64,000 nucleotides of DNA, taken from NCBI GenBank assembly GCA_016710385.1, contig JADJVX010000018.1, forward strand, positions 434,001 through 498,000. Direction: 5' to 3'. Made by a program: the position numbers and the translations under genes. The DNA comes from Actinomycetales bacterium. Its GTDB lineage: Bacteria > Actinomycetota > Actinomycetes > Actinomycetales > Dermatophilaceae. The notes below the pieces were generated by a model. It did not search any database. It worked only from the letters and a program-made list of their open reading frames with translations, and had not been told where the DNA came from. Shown in pieces: positions 9,077-18,162 of this stretch. Within the stretch, counting starts at the first letter, position 1. Each line of letters starts with the position of its first letter.

Positions 9077-10534
9077 TCAGATGGTCAGCGGTCGATCGGT
9101 CGGGTTGATCGGTCGGGGCAGCTGGCTTGAGCCCATCAACCAGCTGTCGACGCCGTGCGCGGCCGCCCGGCCTTCGGCGATTGCCCAGACGATGAGCGAC
9201 TGGCCGCGACCGGCATCGCCGGCGACGAAGACACCGGGGACCGAGGTCATGTAGGAGGAGTCCCGCGCCACGTTGGTGCGGGCGTCCCGCTCGACCTCGA
9301 GCTGCTCGAGCAAGCCCTCCTGCTGCGGCCCGAGGAACCCCATCGCCAGCAGGATGAGCTGGGCCGGAAGCTCCCGCTCGCTGCCGGGCACCGGTTCGAA
9401 GCGGCCGTTCTCGAAAGCCACCTCAACCAGGCGCAGCGCACGCACCCGGCCCTCGGAGTCGCCGAGCACCTCGGTCGTCGACACGGCATACACGCGCTCG
9501 CCGCCCTCTTCGTGGGCGCTGGCGACGCGATAGATCATCGGGTAGGTGGGCCAGGGCTGGTTGGCCGGGCGTTCGTCCGAGGGCCGCGGCATGATCTCCA
9601 GCGAAGTGACCGAGCGCGCGCCCTGGCGCAGTGCGGTGCCGATGCAGTCGGCCCCGGTGTCGCCACCACCGATGACGATGACGTCCTTGCCGGTGGCGAG
9701 GATCTGGCCGTCGACCGACTCCCCCAGCGCGGCGCGGTTGCCCTGCGGAAGGTATTCCATGGCCTGGTGGACCCCGGAGAACTCCCGGCCCGGCACCGGC
9801 AGGTCGCGCGGCACCGTGGCACCCATCGCCAGCACGACCGCGTCGAAACGGCTGCGCAATTGCTGACCGGTGAGCTCGCCTCCGACGTCGACGCCGCAGC
9901 GGAAGCGGGTGCCTTCGGCCTCCATTTGGGCGATGCGCCGGTCGAGAATCGCCTTCTCCATCTTGAATTCAGGTATGCCGTAGCGCAGCAGACCGCCGGG
10001 CTTGTCGGCCCGCTCGTAGACCGCGACGGTGTGACCAGCCCGGGTCAGCTGCTGGGCGGCCGCCAACCCGGCCGGCCCGGAGCCGACAACGGCGACGGTC
10101 TTTCCGGAGAGCCGTTCCGGAGGCTGCGGGGCCACGAAGCCGTGGGCGAAGCCCTCCTCGACGATCGTCACCTCGACCTGCTTGATCGTCACGGCAGGTT
10201 GGTTGATCCCCAACACGCAGGCGGTCTCACACGGGGCAGGACACAGCCGACCGGTGAACTCTGGGAAGTTGTTGGTCGCGTGCAGCCGCTCCATGGCCGG
10301 CGACCACTGACCCTTCCAGGTGAGGTCGTTCCACTCAGGGATGAGGTTGCCGAGCGGACAACCGCTGTGACAGAACGGGATTCCGCAGTCCATGCACCGC
10401 CCGGCCTGACGTTGGAGCTGGCCCAGCACCTGGGCCTCGTAGACCTCGCGCCAGTCCCGCAATCGGACTGGCACCGGTCGACGCGCGGGAAGCTCGCGCT
10501 GGCGGACGGTGAGAAAGCCTTGGGGGTCAGCCAC
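9077..10534 (-). CDS. gltD: Glutamate synthase small subunit
   Basis: A 485-aa FAD and iron-sulfur subunit that passes NADPH electrons to GltB for glutamate synthesis from glutamine and 2-oxoglutarate. N-terminal cysteines CMDCGIPFCHSGCP and CPAPCETACVLG bind [4Fe-4S] clusters. GSGPAGLAAA is the FAD-binding loop and IGGGDTGADC the NADPH-binding loop; VPGVFVAGDAGRGQSLIVWAI is the C-terminal FAD motif. GTG 10534 starts inside the last codons of gltB (8-base overlap), so the two are translationally coupled and made together. Confidence 0.95.
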   Translation of the reverse strand: MADPQGFLTVRQRELPARRPVPVRLRDWREVYEAQVLGQLQRQAGRCMDCGIPFCHSGCPLGNLIPEWNDLTWKGQWSPAMERLHATNNFPEFTGRLCPAPCETACVLGINQPAVTIKQVEVTIVEEGFAHGFVAPQPPERLSGKTVAVVGSGPAGLAAAQQLTRAGHTVAVYERADKPGGLLRYGIPEFKMEKAILDRRIAQMEAEGTRFRCGVDVGGELTGQQLRSRFDAVVLAMGATVPRDLPVPGREFSGVHQAMEYLPQGNRAALGESVDGQILATGKDVIVIGGGDTGADCIGTALRQGARSVTSLEIMPRPSDERPANQPWPTYPMIYRVASAHEEGGERVYAVSTTEVLGDSEGRVRALRLVEVAFENGRFEPVPGSERELPAQLILLAMGFLGPQQEGLLEQLEVERDARTNVARDSSYMTSVPGVFVAGDAGRGQSLIVWAIAEGRAAAHGVDSWLMGSSQLPRPINPTDRPLTI

Positions 10535-13500
10535 GGGAAGCCTCCATGATCCGGTTCCAGACCTCGGTGCCGTCGACGTCCAGGCCCTCGGCCAGGGCTT
10601 GGGCGCGCACGTCGAGCACGCGTTGGTAATCACGCGGGAGCACCAGCGTGAAGCGGTCGAATGCAGCGTCACCCTCGGAAAGCAGCCGTTGGGCGACGGC
10701 CGAGTCGGTCCACCGGTGGTGCGTCTCGAGCAGCCCCTGCACCACCGCACGGTCGGCGTCCCGCAACGGCATCAGGTCGACCAGCTCGGGATTGACCAGC
10801 TCCGGTACGAGATCCAGGACGTAGGCCACTCCCCCGGACATGCCGGCCGCGAAGTTGCGGCCGGTCGCGCCCAGGACCATGACGGTGCCACCAGTCATGT
10901 ACTCGCAGCCGTGGTCACCGACGCCCTCGACGACCGCGGTCGCGCCGGAGTTGCGCACGCAGAAGCGCTCACCGGCGCGTCCGCGCAGGAACAGCTCGCC
11001 GCTCGTGGCGCCATAGCCGACGACGTTGCCGGCGATGACGTTCTCCTCCGCGATGAGCGGAGCGCTACGGTCCGGCCGCACGACGACTCGGCCACCGGAC
11101 AGTCCCTTGCCGACGTAGTCGTTGCTGTCGCCCCACAGGGTGAGGGTGAGGCCCGCAGGCAGGAACGCCCCGAAGGACTGCCCACCCGAGCCGGTGAAGT
11201 CGATCGTCACGGTGCCATCGGGCAGACCGCGCGGGTGTCGCTTGGTCACCTCGTGACCAAGCATGGTGCCGACCGTGCGATTGACGTTGCGCACAGCGCA
11301 CTGGGTGCGCACCGACTCGGCGCCGTCGAGCGCCGGCGCGGCGGCCGCGATGAGTTGGTGGTCGAGGGCCTTTTCGAGCCCATGGTCCTGTCCGACGGAC
11401 TGGTATGCCGTGCCACCAGTCGGGTCGGTCACCTCGGCGAGGATCGGGGACAGATCCAGTCCGGAGGCCTTCCAATGCTCGATCGCGTCGTCGGTGAGCA
11501 ACGAGCGGGTGTGACCAATGGCCTCCTGCACGCTGCGGAAGCCGAGTTCCGCGAGCAGCTCGCGCACCTCCTGGGCGATGTACTCGAAGAAGGTCTCGAC
11601 GAACTCCGGCTTGCCCGAGAAGCGCGCCCGCAACTCGGGGTTCTGCGTGGCGACGCCCACCGGGCAGGTGTCCAGGTGACAGACCCGCATCATGATGCAG
11701 CCGCTGACGACCAGTGGGGCGGTGGCGAAGCCGAACTCCTCGGCACCGAGCAGAGCCGCGATGACGACGTCTCGGCCGGTCTTGAGCTGTCCGTCGGTCT
11801 GCACGACGATCCGGTCGCGCAGACCGTTGATCCGCAGAGTCTGCTGGGTCTCGGCCAGCCCGAGCTCCCACGGCGCTCCGGCATGCTTGAGCGAGGTGAG
11901 CGGCGAGGCGCCGGTGCCACCGTCGTGACCCGACACCAGGACGACGTCGGCGTGCGCCTTCGCCACGCCCGCGGCGACCGTGCCCACGCCGATCTCGGAG
12001 ACGAGCTTGACGTGGATCCGGGCCTGGGGGTTGGCGTTCTTCAGGTCATGGATGAGCTGGGCGAGGTCTTCGATCGAGTAGATGTCGTGGTGCGGCGGCG
12101 GGCTGATCAGGCCCACGCCCGGCGTCGAGTGCCGGGTTTTGGCCACCCACGGGTAAACCTTGTTGCCGGGCAGCTGACCGCCCTCACCGGGCTTGGCGCC
12201 CTGGGCCATCTTGATTTGGATGTCGTCAGACTCGGTGAGGTAGAGACTGGTTACGCCGAAGCGGCCGGAAGCCACCTGCTTGATCGACGAGCGCCGCGTC
12301 GGGTCGAGCAGCCGCTCCTCGTCCTCGCCGCCCTCGCCGGTGTTGGATTTGCCGCCGAGCCGGTTCATCGCGATCGCGAGGGTCTCGTGGGCTTCCTTGC
12401 TGATCGACCCGTAGCTCATCGCGCCGGTCTGGAAGCGCTTGACGATCTCCTCGATGGGCTCGACGTCCTCGATGGAGATCGGCTCGCGGCCAGTCACCTC
12501 GGGCCCGGCGAACCGGAACAGCCCCCGTAGCGTCATCAAGCGCTGGGATTGCTCGTCGACCCGCGCGGTGTATTCCTTGAAGATGTCGTAGCGACGCTGC
12601 CGGGTGGAGTGCTGTAGCCGGAAGACCGTGTCCGGGTCGAACAGGTGCGGCTCGCCCTCGCGCCGCCACTGGTACTCACCGCCGACCCACAGCGTGCGGT
12701 GGGCCGGGTGGACGCCTTCGAGCGGGTAGGCCACCGCGTGACGGGCGGCCACCTCGTCGGCGATGACGTCCAGACCGACGCCCCCGAGCTGGCTGATCGT
12801 CCCGGTGAAGTAGCGGTCGACGACCTCCTGGGCGAGCCCGATCGCCTCGAAAACCTGGGCCCCCGTGTAGGAAGCGACCGTCGAGATGCCCATCTTGGAC
12901 ATCACCTTGAGCACACCCTTGCCGAGCGCCTTGATGAGGTTAGCCACGCCCTTTTCCGCGGTGACCCCCGGAAGCGCACCTGAGCGCACCAACTCTTCGA
13001 CCGATTCCATCGCGAGGTATGGGTTGACGGCGGCTGCGCCATAGCCCACCAGGAGTGCCACATGGTGGACCTCGCGCACGTCGCCCGCCTCGACGATGAG
13101 ACCGACTTGGGTGCGGGTCTTCTCACGGATGAGGTGGTGGTGCACGGCAGCCGTCATGAGCAGCGACGGAATGGGAGCCAGGTCCCGACCCGAATCGCGG
13201 TCGGACAATACGACGAACTTCACCCCGCGGGCGATGGCCGCCGAGACCTCGGCGCACAGCACCTGGATCCGAGCCTCCATGGCCGCTGCCCCACCGGACA
13301 CGTCATAGAGCCCCCGGACGACGTGAGTTGCATAACCGGGCAGGTCACCGTCGGCGTTGATGTGGACGATCTTGGCCAACTCGTCGTTGTCGATGACCGG
13401 GAACTTGAGCACGACCTTGCGGGCGTGGGTCGGAGTGTCTTCGAGCAGGTTGCCCTCCGGACCGATGACGGTGCCCAGGGAGGTGACGAGTTCCTCGCGG

Positions 13501-15080
13501 ATGGCGTCCAGCGGCGGGTTGGTCACCTGGGCGAAGAGCTGGGTGAAGTAGTCGAACAGCAAGCGCGGCTTGGCCGAGAGCACGGCGATGGGGCTGTCGG
13601 TGCCCATCGACCCGAGCGGCTCCCCGCCGGTGCGCGCCATCGGCGAGAGCACGACCCGCAGCTCCTCCTGGGTGTAGCCGAAGGTCTGCTGGCGCCGGGC
13701 GACCGATTTGGCGGTGTGGACGATGTGCTCGCGGTCGGGCAGGTCCGCCAGACGGATCCGGCCGGCGTGCATCCACTCCTCATAGGGCTGCGCTGAAGCG
13801 AGCTCGGCTTTGATCTCGTCGTCGCGGACGATGCGACCGGCCTCGGTGTCCACGAGGAACATCCGGCCCGGTTGCAGCCGGCCCTTGCGCACGACCCGCG
13901 CCGGGTCCAGTTCCAGGACGCCGGTCTCCGAGGCGAGCACGACCAATCCGTCGTCGGTCACCGAGTAGCGCCCCGGCCGCAGCCCGTTGCGGTCGAGCAC
14001 CGCCCCGATGAGTGTGCCGTCGGTGAAGGTGACGCACGCCGGGCCGTCCCAGGGCTCCATGAGCGTCGAGTGGTATTCGTAGAAGGCCCGCCGAGCTGGG
14101 TCCATCTCGGCGTGGTTCTCCCACGCTTCGGGAATCATCATGAGCACCGCGTGCGGCAGCGACCGGCCACCGAGATGCAGCAGTTCGAGCACCTCGTCGA
14201 AAGAGGCCGAGTCGGAGGCCCCGGGGGTGCACACCGGGAAGAGTCGCTGCAGGTCGCCGGAGATGAGGTCCGAGGAGAGCATCGACTCGCGGGCCCGCAT
14301 CCAGTTGCGGTTGCCCTTGACGGTGTTGATCTCGCCGTTGTGCGCGATGAGCCGGTAAGGGTGGGCCAGCGGCCATGACGGGAAGGTGTTGGTCGAGAAG
14401 CGCGAATGGACCAGCGCCAACTCGGTCTCGAAGGCATCGTGCGACAGGTCTGGGAAGAACGGCTCGAGTTGGGTGGTCGTCAGCATTCCCTTGTAGACCA
14501 GGGTCCGCGCCGACAGCGAGGGGAAGTAGACCTCGACCTCACGCTCGGCCCGCTTGCGGACGCAGAAGGCCAGCCGCTCCAGCTCCATGCCGGTCTGACC
14601 ACGATCGGCGGTGAGGAAGACCTGGGCGAAGTGCGGCATACATGCGCGCGCGCTCTCCCCGACGAGGTCGGCGGTCACCGGGACGTCGCGCCAGCCGATG
14701 ACGGTCATGCCTTCTTGGGCTGCGATCGCCTCGATACGCGCAATCGCGACCGAGCGGGCCGGCAAGGGCACCGGCAGGTATGCCGCACCGACGGCATACG
14801 AGCCGGCCGGCGGGAGGGGGAATTCGAGGACCTCACGGAAGAAGCGATCCGGGACCTGGGTGAGGATGCCGGCGCCGTCACCGACCAGCGGGTCGGAGCC
14901 GGTCGCGCCACGGTGATCGAGGTTCTTCAGAGCGGTGAGCCCGAGCTGGACGATGTCGTGGCCGGCGCTCCCGCGCAGCGTCGCGACCATGGCGACACCG
15001 CAGGCGTCCCGCTCCAACTCCCGGTGGTAAAGACCGGTGCTGTCGGGCTGGGCCGAGAAGGGGATGCGCGCAGGCGACAT
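10527..15080 (-). CDS. gltB: Glutamate synthase large subunit
   Basis: A 1517-aa glutamine-dependent glutamate synthase. The N-terminal Ntn amidotransferase has its nucleophile Cys27 in RDACGVAMVA after a 26-residue propeptide. The central domain and the FMN/2-oxoglutarate barrel follow, with SPPPHHDIYSIEDLAQLIHDLK and the KLVSEIGVGTVAAGVAKA stretch. The 3Fe-4S cysteines lie in CIMMRVCHLDTCPVGVATQ. A C-terminal beta-helix (GGQSFGAFLPAG onward) completes the standard architecture. The start has GGTGAGG a few bases upstream. An inverted pair of the GGTATGCCG word lies in its coding sequence near 14778-14804. Confidence 0.97.
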   Translation of the reverse strand: MSPARIPFSAQPDSTGLYHRELERDACGVAMVATLRGSAGHDIVQLGLTALKNLDHRGATGSDPLVGDGAGILTQVPDRFFREVLEFPLPPAGSYAVGAAYLPVPLPARSVAIARIEAIAAQEGMTVIGWRDVPVTADLVGESARACMPHFAQVFLTADRGQTGMELERLAFCVRKRAEREVEVYFPSLSARTLVYKGMLTTTQLEPFFPDLSHDAFETELALVHSRFSTNTFPSWPLAHPYRLIAHNGEINTVKGNRNWMRARESMLSSDLISGDLQRLFPVCTPGASDSASFDEVLELLHLGGRSLPHAVLMMIPEAWENHAEMDPARRAFYEYHSTLMEPWDGPACVTFTDGTLIGAVLDRNGLRPGRYSVTDDGLVVLASETGVLELDPARVVRKGRLQPGRMFLVDTEAGRIVRDDEIKAELASAQPYEEWMHAGRIRLADLPDREHIVHTAKSVARRQQTFGYTQEELRVVLSPMARTGGEPLGSMGTDSPIAVLSAKPRLLFDYFTQLFAQVTNPPLDAIREELVTSLGTVIGPEGNLLEDTPTHARKVVLKFPVIDNDELAKIVHINADGDLPGYATHVVRGLYDVSGGAAAMEARIQVLCAEVSAAIARGVKFVVLSDRDSGRDLAPIPSLLMTAAVHHHLIREKTRTQVGLIVEAGDVREVHHVALLVGYGAAAVNPYLAMESVEELVRSGALPGVTAEKGVANLIKALGKGVLKVMSKMGISTVASYTGAQVFEAIGLAQEVVDRYFTGTISQLGGVGLDVIADEVAARHAVAYPLEGVHPAHRTLWVGGEYQWRREGEPHLFDPDTVFRLQHSTRQRRYDIFKEYTARVDEQSQRLMTLRGLFRFAGPEVTGREPISIEDVEPIEEIVKRFQTGAMSYGSISKEAHETLAIAMNRLGGKSNTGEGGEDEERLLDPTRRSSIKQVASGRFGVTSLYLTESDDIQIKMAQGAKPGEGGQLPGNKVYPWVAKTRHSTPGVGLISPPPHHDIYSIEDLAQLIHDLKNANPQARIHVKLVSEIGVGTVAAGVAKAHADVVLVSGHDGGTGASPLTSLKHAGAPWELGLAETQQTLRINGLRDRIVVQTDGQLKTGRDVVIAALLGAEEFGFATAPLVVSGCIMMRVCHLDTCPVGVATQNPELRARFSGKPEFVETFFEYIAQEVRELLAELGFRSVQEAIGHTRSLLTDDAIEHWKASGLDLSPILAEVTDPTGGTAYQSVGQDHGLEKALDHQLIAAAAPALDGAESVRTQCAVRNVNRTVGTMLGHEVTKRHPRGLPDGTVTIDFTGSGGQSFGAFLPAGLTLTLWGDSNDYVGKGLSGGRVVVRPDRSAPLIAEENVIAGNVVGYGATSGELFLRGRAGERFCVRNSGATAVVEGVGDHGCEYMTGGTVMVLGATGRNFAAGMSGGVAYVLDLVPELVNPELVDLMPLRDADRAVVQGLLETHHRWTDSAVAQRLLSEGDAAFDRFTLVLPRDYQRVLDVRAQALAEGLDVDGTEVWNRIMEASRG

Positions 15081-15159
15081 GCAGCCTCACCGTCCTGACG
15101 AGTAGGTGCCCAGATGGGCAGAGGTCGACACAAACTGGACGGCGGTGGCCAGCCGACCC

Positions 15160-15165
15160 AGGATA
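15160..15165 (-). promoter_or_regulatory. Candidate gltB -10 box
   Basis: TATCCT on the minus strand would place transcription start about 70 bases before gltB, in the 120-base gap after lgt. No good -35 is evident; weak call. Confidence 0.25.
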
Positions 15166-15200
15166 GCGGCGACCCTCCTCGTCCTAAAGTGTGATACGCG

Positions 15201-16106
15201 TCATTCCGTATGCCGAGACGTGACCGTCTCGACAGGCGTCAGCTCCCGCGGGGCATTCCGGCGTCCGCAGCGCACATACATGACCAGGCTCACGGCGATG
15301 ATGACGGCCGACATCCAGGTGTTGACCCGCAGCCCGAGGATGCGGTTGGCCTCATCGGTGCGGATCAGCTCGATGAAGAACCGCCCCAAGGAGTATCCGC
15401 CGATGACACCCGCAAAGACCTGCCCGAGCGCGGGACGCGAGCGTCGATCCCACCACACGAGCACCACCGCGAGCCCGAGGCACCACAGCGCCTCGTAGAG
15501 AAAGGTCGGGTGGAAGATCCCTTTGACGATGGGCTCCCCCGCCGCATCGCGCGCCGCGTGGCCGGCTGCTTGGTCCCACTGGTAGATCCGCAAACCCCAC
15601 GGCAGGTCGGTCGGTGGTCCGTAGATCTCGTTGTTGAACCAGTTGCCGAACCGCCCCAGTGCCTGCGCCACGGCATACCCCGGCGCGGCTGCATCGAGAA
15701 ACATCAGCAGCGGGATCCCGGCCCGCCGGGCCCCGATCGACGCACCGACGACGCCGAGCGCGACGGCTCCCCAGATGCCCAGACCGCCTTCCCAGATCTT
15801 GAATGCCGCCCAGGGGCTGCCACCCTCGCCGAAGTAGGGCTGCGGGGTAGTGATGACGTGGTAGATCCGGCCGCCGATGATCCCGAACGGCACGGCCCAC
15901 GCGGCGATGTCGAGCACGACCCCACGGGTGTCGCCCCGTGCCGTCAGACGCCGCTGAGTGATCCAGATCGCAACGACGATGCCGAGCAGGATCGACATGG
16001 CATACCCACGGACCGGGAAAGGGCCGACGTACCACACACCCGTCGACGGGCTGGGGATCTCCCAGGGCCAGGCCAGGGCGACCGCCCCGGCGACGGCCTG
16101 CGTCAC
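15201..16106 (-). CDS. lgt: Prolipoprotein diacylglyceryl transferase
   Basis: A 301-aa membrane enzyme that transfers diacylglyceryl from phosphatidylglycerol to the lipobox cysteine of prolipoproteins. About seven hydrophobic segments are visible. Family motifs include the N-terminal VRGYAMSILLGI, GGRIYHVI, the signature region GRFGNWFNNEIYG, FLYEALW and GRFFIELIRTDEA. The GTG start overlaps the stop of the DsbA-like gene by four bases (GTGA). Its place downstream of trpA is the conserved actinobacterial trp-lgt arrangement, with two redox-type membrane or export genes inserted here. Its clients in this window would include the lipoproteins at 30041-31114 and 48942-49685. Confidence 0.95.
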   Translation of the reverse strand: MTQAVAGAVALAWPWEIPSPSTGVWYVGPFPVRGYAMSILLGIVVAIWITQRRLTARGDTRGVVLDIAAWAVPFGIIGGRIYHVITTPQPYFGEGGSPWAAFKIWEGGLGIWGAVALGVVGASIGARRAGIPLLMFLDAAAPGYAVAQALGRFGNWFNNEIYGPPTDLPWGLRIYQWDQAAGHAARDAAGEPIVKGIFHPTFLYEALWCLGLAVVLVWWDRRSRPALGQVFAGVIGGYSLGRFFIELIRTDEANRILGLRVNTWMSAVIIAVSLVMYVRCGRRNAPRELTPVETVTSRHTE

Positions 16107-16873
16107 TTGGTGGCTGCCTTGACGGCGTCCGTGATGTCGGCAGGATTACCGGTGAGCTTCAGGGTCTGCCCGGCGACCTTCACGGTCGGGGTGCCGTTCA
16201 CCCCGCTCTTCTCCGTGTTGGTCTCCAGGGCGAGAGTGTGCGCCTGGTAGGTCAGGCCGGCCTGGCAGCTGGCCCAGGCCTGCTGGTCGGCGACTCCTGC
16301 CTTGACGGCGAAGGACGTCAGCTGATCGGCGGGATAGCCGGTGCCCTCCTTGGCGGGCTGGTTGGCGTAGACCTGCGCCATGTACTCGTAGAACTTGCCC
16401 TGGTCGGCCGCGCAGAACGCGCCGTTGGCGGCGCGGACCGAGGAGTCGTTCTTGAGGTTGGTGTCCAGGAAGGTCATGGTGTGGACGACGAGCTTGGCGG
16501 CGTTGGCCTGCACCAGAGCCTTGACGGTCGGGCCGTAGATCTGCTCGAACTGCGCGCAGACCGGGCACTGCGGGTCTTCATAGATGTCCAGGACGGGGAC
16601 ATTGGCCGGCGCGCCCGGGTTGACGACCATCGGACCACCGAACTCGGTGGCTCCCTTGGGAGTCGCCTTCGCGGCCGTGGCGGCACTCTGACCCCCGGAT
16701 GCGGCCGGCGTGCTGGTGTTCTTGGAGTTGTTGTTGATCCCGAGGAAGATCGCCGCGAAGATCGCCCCGAGGGTGAGGATCGCGACCAGGCCACCGACGA
16801 TGAGGCGGTTGGTCTGCGCAGGTGCGGTGGCGGCGAGTTTGTCGGTGGCGTCAGGGCGCGGCATACCGGCCAT
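16103..16873 (-). CDS. DsbA-like membrane-anchored thioredoxin-fold protein
   Basis: A 256-aa protein with a short cytoplasmic N-terminus, one transmembrane helix (LIVGGLVAILTLGAIFAAIF, about 23-45), a Ser/Thr/Ala-rich linker and an extracytoplasmic thioredoxin fold of the DsbA/DSBA_2 type. The active site is CPVC in YEDPQCPVCAQFEQIYG; GVNGTPTVKV is the cis-Pro loop. It probably makes or shuffles disulfides in exported proteins. Coupled to lgt downstream, and next to a MauE/DoxX protein upstream that could recycle its redox state (inference). The start codon region holds the GGTATGCCG word; ATG 16864 is an alternative start. Confidence 0.88.
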   Translation of the reverse strand: MAGMPRPDATDKLAATAPAQTNRLIVGGLVAILTLGAIFAAIFLGINNNSKNTSTPAASGGQSAATAAKATPKGATEFGGPMVVNPGAPANVPVLDIYEDPQCPVCAQFEQIYGPTVKALVQANAAKLVVHTMTFLDTNLKNDSSVRAANGAFCAADQGKFYEYMAQVYANQPAKEGTGYPADQLTSFAVKAGVADQQAWASCQAGLTYQAHTLALETNTEKSGVNGTPTVKVAGQTLKLTGNPADITDAVKAATK

Positions 16874-16894
16874 TCTCCACCATGTCGACCGGCG

Positions 16895-17353
16895 TCAGAG
16901 GCGGGCGTCCAGTGCGTATGCCGTCGCGGGCCGCCGGACCAGCCAGCCCGCGGTCGCCAGCAGGGCCACATCGCGGGTGAGTTCCAGGGGGTATGCCGTG
17001 CGCCCCCAGGCAATCTCGCCACCACCACCGAAGCACCCGCAGTCGATCGACAGCCCCTTGGCCCACGCCCAGCTGATGCCGATGACGAAGGCCAGCATGA
17101 GCAGTCCGGCGACGACGGCGGCTGTGCGAGTGAAGAGCCCGACGACGAGCACGAGCCCGACGATGATCTCGAGCACGGGCAGCCCGTAGCCGACGTATCC
17201 GGCCAGGTCGTAGGGCAGCAGCTGGTAGGCCCGCACCGCCAGCGCGGAGGCCCCCAGGTTGGTCACCTTGAGCGCTCCGGCGACCAGCAGCACGCCGCCC
17301 AGCACCAGCCGAAGCACTGTGCCGAGCAGGTCGAGTCTGCGTCGGCGAGTCAC
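16895..17353 (-). CDS. MauE/DoxX family redox-associated membrane protein
   Basis: A 152-aa protein with four hydrophobic segments, matching the MauE/DoxX-like family. It begins with a basic N-terminus, then LRLVLGGVLLVAGALKVTN and VRAYQLLP. A Cys pair, IDCGCFGGGG, sits in the loop after segment three, typical of members that pair with thioredoxin-like partners. The GTG start overlaps the trpA stop (GTGA). Downstream, 21 bases away, is the DsbA-like gene. A role in supplying oxidising or reducing equivalents to that DsbA-like protein is inference from the cysteines and order. Confidence 0.82.
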   Translation of the reverse strand: MTRRRRLDLLGTVLRLVLGGVLLVAGALKVTNLGASALAVRAYQLLPYDLAGYVGYGLPVLEIIVGLVLVVGLFTRTAAVVAGLLMLAFVIGISWAWAKGLSIDCGCFGGGGEIAWGRTAYPLELTRDVALLATAGWLVRRPATAYALDARL

Positions 17354-18162
17354 CGACTCCCCTCTCGGACCCCGGCAGCGAGTTCTCGGGTGAGCGTGCG
17401 CACCGCGGCTGGGCCGCCCTCGCCGAGGGCCCGGACCAGCGCGGAGCCGACGATGACGCCGTCGGCGTAGCCCGCGACCTCGGCGGCCTGGGCCCGGGTG
17501 GACACGCCGAGCCCGACGCACAGCGGCAGGTCGGTGACCTCACGGGCTCGCTCGACGACCTGTGCGGCGGCCGAGCCGACCGAATCACGGGTGCCCGTGA
17601 CGCCCATGGTCGAGGCGGCATAGACGAACCCACGACAGGCTGCTGTCGCGACGGCGAGCCGCTCGCGGGTCGAGGACGGGGCGACGAGGAAGACCCGGTC
17701 GAGCCCATGGCGATCCGACGCCGTGATCCACTCGGCCGCCTCGTCGGGGATGAGATCAGGGGTGATGAGGCCGCTGCCTCCGGCGGTGGCCAGGTCGGCC
17801 GCGAAACGATCCACGCCGCGGCGCAGGACGAGGTTCCAGTACGTCATGACGTATGCCGTGCTCCCGCTGTCGGCGACAGCGCGCATCGCGGTGAAGACGT
17901 CGTCGACCTGACATCCCTGGTCGAGGGCGAGTTCGGTGGCCCGCTGGATGAGGGGGCCGTCCATGAGTGGATCGCTGTAGGGCACCCCGACCTCGACGAT
18001 GTCGATGCCGCCCTCGATGAGCGCCTCCATCGCTGCGATGCTCTCTCGGACGCTCGGGTAGCCGACTGGCAGATAGCCGATGAGCGCTGCGCGACCGTCC
18101 TGCCGACAACGCGCGAGGATCTGCGACCCGAGGGTCTGGTCGGGCGCAGGAGCGGAGGTCAC
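17350..18162 (-). CDS. trpA: Tryptophan synthase alpha chain
   Basis: A 270-aa TIM-barrel subunit that cleaves indole-3-glycerol phosphate to indole and glyceraldehyde 3-phosphate. Visible motifs are ALIGYLPVGYP, the catalytic Glu in DIVEVGVPYSDPLMDGP, DLIPDEAAEW and GFVYAASTMGVTG, with the phosphate-binding GLGVSTRAQ and DGVIVGSALVR. The GTG start overlaps the trpB stop by four bases; the junction is GGTATGCCGTGA, a copy of the recurrent word. Downstream it overlaps the MauE/DoxX gene. Confidence 0.96.
   Translation of the reverse strand: MTSAPAPDQTLGSQILARCRQDGRAALIGYLPVGYPSVRESIAAMEALIEGGIDIVEVGVPYSDPLMDGPLIQRATELALDQGCQVDDVFTAMRAVADSGSTAYVMTYWNLVLRRGVDRFAADLATAGGSGLITPDLIPDEAAEWITASDRHGLDRVFLVAPSSTRERLAVATAACRGFVYAASTMGVTGTRDSVGSAAAQVVERAREVTDLPLCVGLGVSTRAQAAEVAGYADGVIVGSALVRALGEGGPAAVRTLTRELAAGVREGSR

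Noticed and set aside
10509..12530. A 673-codon open frame on the plus strand
   Set aside because: It is antisense to gltB, whose family motifs are complete in the other strand; long antisense frames are expected at this GC content. The same holds for the long plus-strand frames opposite pnp (32065-34353), ileS (59484-60794) and polA (1149-2477).
15081..15200. A riboswitch upstream of gltB
   Set aside because: I found no recognisable riboswitch core or strong stem series in the 120-base gap, only a weak -10-like box.
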